Assembly: GCF_024584785.1 (NCBI RefSeq)
Contig: NZ_CP074112.1
Coordinates: 372,001 to 436,000, forward strand
Length of the DNA: 64,000 nucleotides
Direction: 5' to 3'
Origin: Idiomarina loihiensis
Lineage (GTDB): Bacteria > Pseudomonadota > Gammaproteobacteria > Enterobacterales > Alteromonadaceae
Numbering within the stretch: position 1 is the first letter of the stretch; each line of letters opens with the position of its first letter. The notes under the pieces were generated by a model that was not told the origin of the DNA, searched no databases, and was given only the letters and a program-made list of their open reading frames with translations. This document shows positions 61,820-64,000 of this stretch, one piece after another. The position numbers and the translations under genes are program-made.

Positions 61820-62178
61820 GCAATGATTTGAATGAGTTATTAGTGCAAAGTGATGAAACGGTTCAAGCATTACTTGCAGACGGTGCGCCACAAGACCAAA
61901 ACTTTGTGATTGAACATCACCTCGCAAGCGCTGATTTTACAAAGTTAGAGAAGGCCGCTGTAGAGCTCGTGAAGGCAGGCTATCATGTTGATGATGCCGA
62001 CGAATTTGAGCTTGAGGATGATAGCCGTTGGTACGCTTTTGTGGCAGTCAGTGAAGTGGTTCTAGATGCAAAAATTCTAGCATTACAAACCAAAGAAGTA
62101 GCAACAATCGCTGATTTAGCAGGGGTAGATTATGATGGTTGGGGCACTTACTTCGGTGATGATGACGAAGAAGAGTAA
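61816..62178 (+). CDS. rraB: Regulator of RNase E activity RraB
   Basis: RraB binds RNase E and inhibits it, changing the set of stable mRNAs. The 120-aa acidic protein has the family block FVIEHHLASADFTKLEKAAVEL (read in two parts), DADEFELEDDSRWYAF and the C-terminal GVDYDGWGTYFGDDDEEE, an acidic tail typical of the family. The ATG overlaps the plsC stop by 4 bp (ATGA). A strong terminator follows. The pairing with plsC is not one I know from E. coli. Confidence 0.93.
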   Translation: MSNDLNELLVQSDETVQALLADGAPQDQNFVIEHHLASADFTKLEKAAVELVKAGYHVDDADEFELEDDSRWYAFVAVSEVVLDAKILALQTKEVATIADLAGVDYDGWGTYFGDDDEEE

Positions 62179-62212
62179 TCTAGTTTTATCATCAAGTAAC
62201 TCCTATTTATAG

Positions 62213-62255
62213 AAAAGCCCCGCGTTCACCTTTGATTGGTAAGCGCGGGGCTTTT
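62213..62255. terminator. Bidirectional terminator between rraB and valS
   Basis: The 12-bp stem AAAAGCCCCGCG / CGCGGGGCTTTT has an inner loop of about 19 nt that can pair further (TTCACC and GGTAA parts). It serves both converging genes. Confidence 0.9.
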
Positions 62256-62286
62256 AGTTAGCCTTATTATAACGCTATTCTACATC

Positions 62287-64000
62287 TCATAGTGCCGCAA
62301 TTTTGTCGCGTTGATGCTGCAATTGCTCAAGAGTTTCTTGGCTTTCTTTGAGCTTCGCCTGCTCTTTCTCAATGACTGCAGCTGGCGCCTTGTCTACAAA
62401 GTTGCTGTTGCTCAGTTTACCTGCAACGCGTTGATACTCAGCCTTAGCTTTATCTATGGCCTTATCTAAACGTGCGAGCTCTGCGGCGGTATCAATTAAA
62501 CCAGCCATCGGGATATGAATCTCCATCCGCCCTACAAGCGCTGTTGCACTCGCTGGAATAGCCGCTGCATCATCAACAAACTCGATACTTGTGAGCTTGG
62601 CCAACGAACTCAACAAACTCTGGTTTTGCTGTAAACGTTGCATTGCTAAATCATCGGCTTGATAGATTATAATTGGCAATGAGGTGTTCGGAGATAAATT
62701 CATTTCACCACGAATATTCCGAATCGCCACAATAACTTGCTTTAACCATTCCATGTCATCACGAGCTCCGCTAAAACGCTCGCTCTGCACCGTTGGGTAG
62801 GCCTGTAACATGATACTGCTACCACTTACGCCAGCGAGTGGAGCAACGCGCTGCCAAATCGCTTCAGTAATAAATGGTAGTAATGGATGCAACATGCGTA
62901 ATAGCTGCTCAAGTACAGTAATGAGGGTATGTCGCGTGCCTCGCAATTGTGCCGCATTACCGTTTGAAAGAACGGGCTTAGTCAGCTCTAGATACCAATC
63001 ACAGAACTGGTTCCAGGTAAATTCATAGGCAATACTTGCAGCATGGTCGAAACGATAGTTATCCAGCGCTTGGCGGAATTGCGCCAGGGTATCGTTAAAG
63101 CGCTCGATGATCCAGCGATCAGCCAGCGATAACTCAAGCTCAGAACCATCAGTACCACAGTCTTCGTTCTCAGTATTCATGATCACGTAGCGGCTTGCAT
63201 TCCAGAGTTTGTTACAGAAATTACGGTAACCTTCTAGGCGCTTCATGTCCCAATTAATATCGCGTCCGGTTGAAGCTAATGCTGCAAGGGTGAAGCGGAG
63301 AGCATCAGTTCCATGTGCACTGATACCTTCAGGAAACTGTTTTTCAGTACGCTTAGCGATTTTAGCTTCTAATTGGGGTTGCATCATATTGGCGGTGCGT
63401 TTTCCCACCAGTTCAGACAACGAAATACCATCAATCATGTCTAGGGGATCAAGGACGTTACCCTTTGACTTAGACATTTTTTGGCCTTCTTCATCACGAA
63501 TTAGACCAGTAACGTAAACCGTTTTAAAGGGTACCTGTGGCTTACCGTTTTCATCTTTGAGGAAGTGCATGGTCATCATGATCATGCGCGCTACCCAAAA
63601 GAAGATAATATCAAACCCAGTAACTAGCACGTCAGTTGGATGAAATGTTTTAAGGTCATCCGTTTGCTCTGGCCAGCCAAGAGTCGAAAAAGTCCACAGA
63701 GCTGAGCTAAACCAGGTATCTAACACATCTTCATCTTGTCTTAATTCACGGTCACCCAGATTGTGTTGTGCACGAACTTCAGCTTCATCCCGTCCTACGA
63801 AGACGTTACCATCATTATCATACCAAGCTGGAATACGATGTCCCCACCACAATTGACGAGAAATACACCAGTCTTGGATATCACGCATCCACGCGAAATA
63901 CATATTTTCGTATTGCTTCGGCACGAACTGAATGTCACCGTTGGTAACAGCTTGTGTTGCAACCTCGGCTAATGGAGCGACCCGCACGTACCATTGATCG
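62287..64000 (-). CDS. valS: Valine-tRNA ligase ValS, C-terminal part (gene runs off the window)
   Basis: ValS charges tRNA-Val. The window holds about 571 residues of a protein that is about 950 aa in E. coli; the frame is open to the last base, so the N-terminal part with the HIGH motif and most of the editing domain is outside. Visible are [18 protein letters not shown], the second signature KMSKSKGN with its catalytic lysines, and the anticodon-binding domain. The C-terminal coiled-coil arm (about the last 65 residues, [20 protein letters not shown]) binds tRNA. holC and pepA, usual upstream neighbours in E. coli, cannot be checked. Confidence 0.96.
   Translation of the reverse strand, partial: DQWYVRVAPLAEVATQAVTNGDIQFVPKQYENMYFAWMRDIQDWCISRQLWWGHRIPAWYDNDGNVFVGRDEAEVRAQHNLGDRELRQDEDVLDTWFSSALWTFSTLGWPEQTDDLKTFHPTDVLVTGFDIIFFWVARMIMMTMHFLKDENGKPQVPFKTVYVTGLIRDEEGQKMSKSKGNVLDPLDMIDGISLSELVGKRTANMMQPQLEAKIAKRTEKQFPEGISAHGTDALRFTLAALASTGRDINWDMKRLEGYRNFCNKLWNASRYVIMNTENEDCGTDGSELELSLADRWIIERFNDTLAQFRQALDNYRFDHAASIAYEFTWNQFCDWYLELTKPVLSNGNAAQLRGTRHTLITVLEQLLRMLHPLLPFITEAIWQRVAPLAGVSGSSIMLQAYPTVQSERFSGARDDMEWLKQVIVAIRNIRGEMNLSPNTSLPIIIYQADDLAMQRLQQNQSLLSSLAKLTSIEFVDDAAAIPASATALVGRMEIHIPMAGLIDTAAELARLDKAIDKAKAEYQRVAGKLSNSNFVDKAPAAVIEKEQAKLKESQETLEQLQHQRDKIAAL

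Overview
The window is a chromosomal segment of a gammaproteobacterium. The gene content and order point to the order Alteromonadales, and an Idiomarina/Pseudidiomarina-like organism fits best; that is an inference from synteny and protein character, not a search. By eye the base composition is moderate (GC in the high 40s) and even along the window. Almost everything is conserved housekeeping. I see no CRISPR array, prophage, insertion sequence, integron or toxin-antitoxin pair, and no tRNA gene. No stretch longer than 300 bases lacks a gene.

Layout. 1-1450: the 3' part of a 23S rRNA gene, 5S rRNA and a terminator, then an array of about 7-bp tandem repeats. 1650-4370: murB-birA-coaX. 4445-14140, all minus strand: gabD and a class-3-like aldehyde dehydrogenase, cnoX, a sodium-dependent transporter, tmcA, and the two-gene carboxyspermidine/carboxynorspermidine polyamine pathway. 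14422-16272: deaD. 16289-18446: lipocalin and iron-sulfur photolyase. 18567-21361: a glycosyltransferase and a fused Kdo transferase/Kdo kinase. 21436-25372: proBA, yggX and mutY. 25513-33684: an OmpA-like porin, trmB, hemW-rdgB, cvrA, a DUF4426 gene, yggT, proC and yggS. 33716-35865: pilT-pilU. 35929-40523: tsaD, plsY, folB-folK, uppP, cca. 40700-42961: gspA-gspB. 43037-47976: acyl-CoA dehydrogenase and putA, convergent. 48229-52514: ygiF-glnE. 52537-54817: tolC-lpxL. 55077-62178: nudF, yqiB, yqiA, parE, parC, plsC, rraB. 62287-64000: the C-terminal part of valS, running off the window.

How the genes work together. Several envelope steps sit close together: MurB, UppP, PlsY, PlsC, LpxL, the Kdo transferase/kinase, TolC, OmpA and GspAB. 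Proline metabolism appears three times: ProBA and ProC make it, PutA degrades it. PilT and PilU power twitching motility. Genome maintenance is covered by MutY, RdgB, photolyase, ParC and ParE.

The least ordinary points are: a run of ten G in the pilT coding sequence (possible phase variation), the WaaA-KdkA fusion, a textbook terminator-shaped hairpin inside the first 20 codons of tmcA, the heptamer array beside the rRNA operon, inverted repeats upstream of gabD and tolC, and gene losses or swaps relative to E. coli order (coaX in place of coaA, no cpdA between yqiB and yqiA). I did not find a clearly new multi-gene system.
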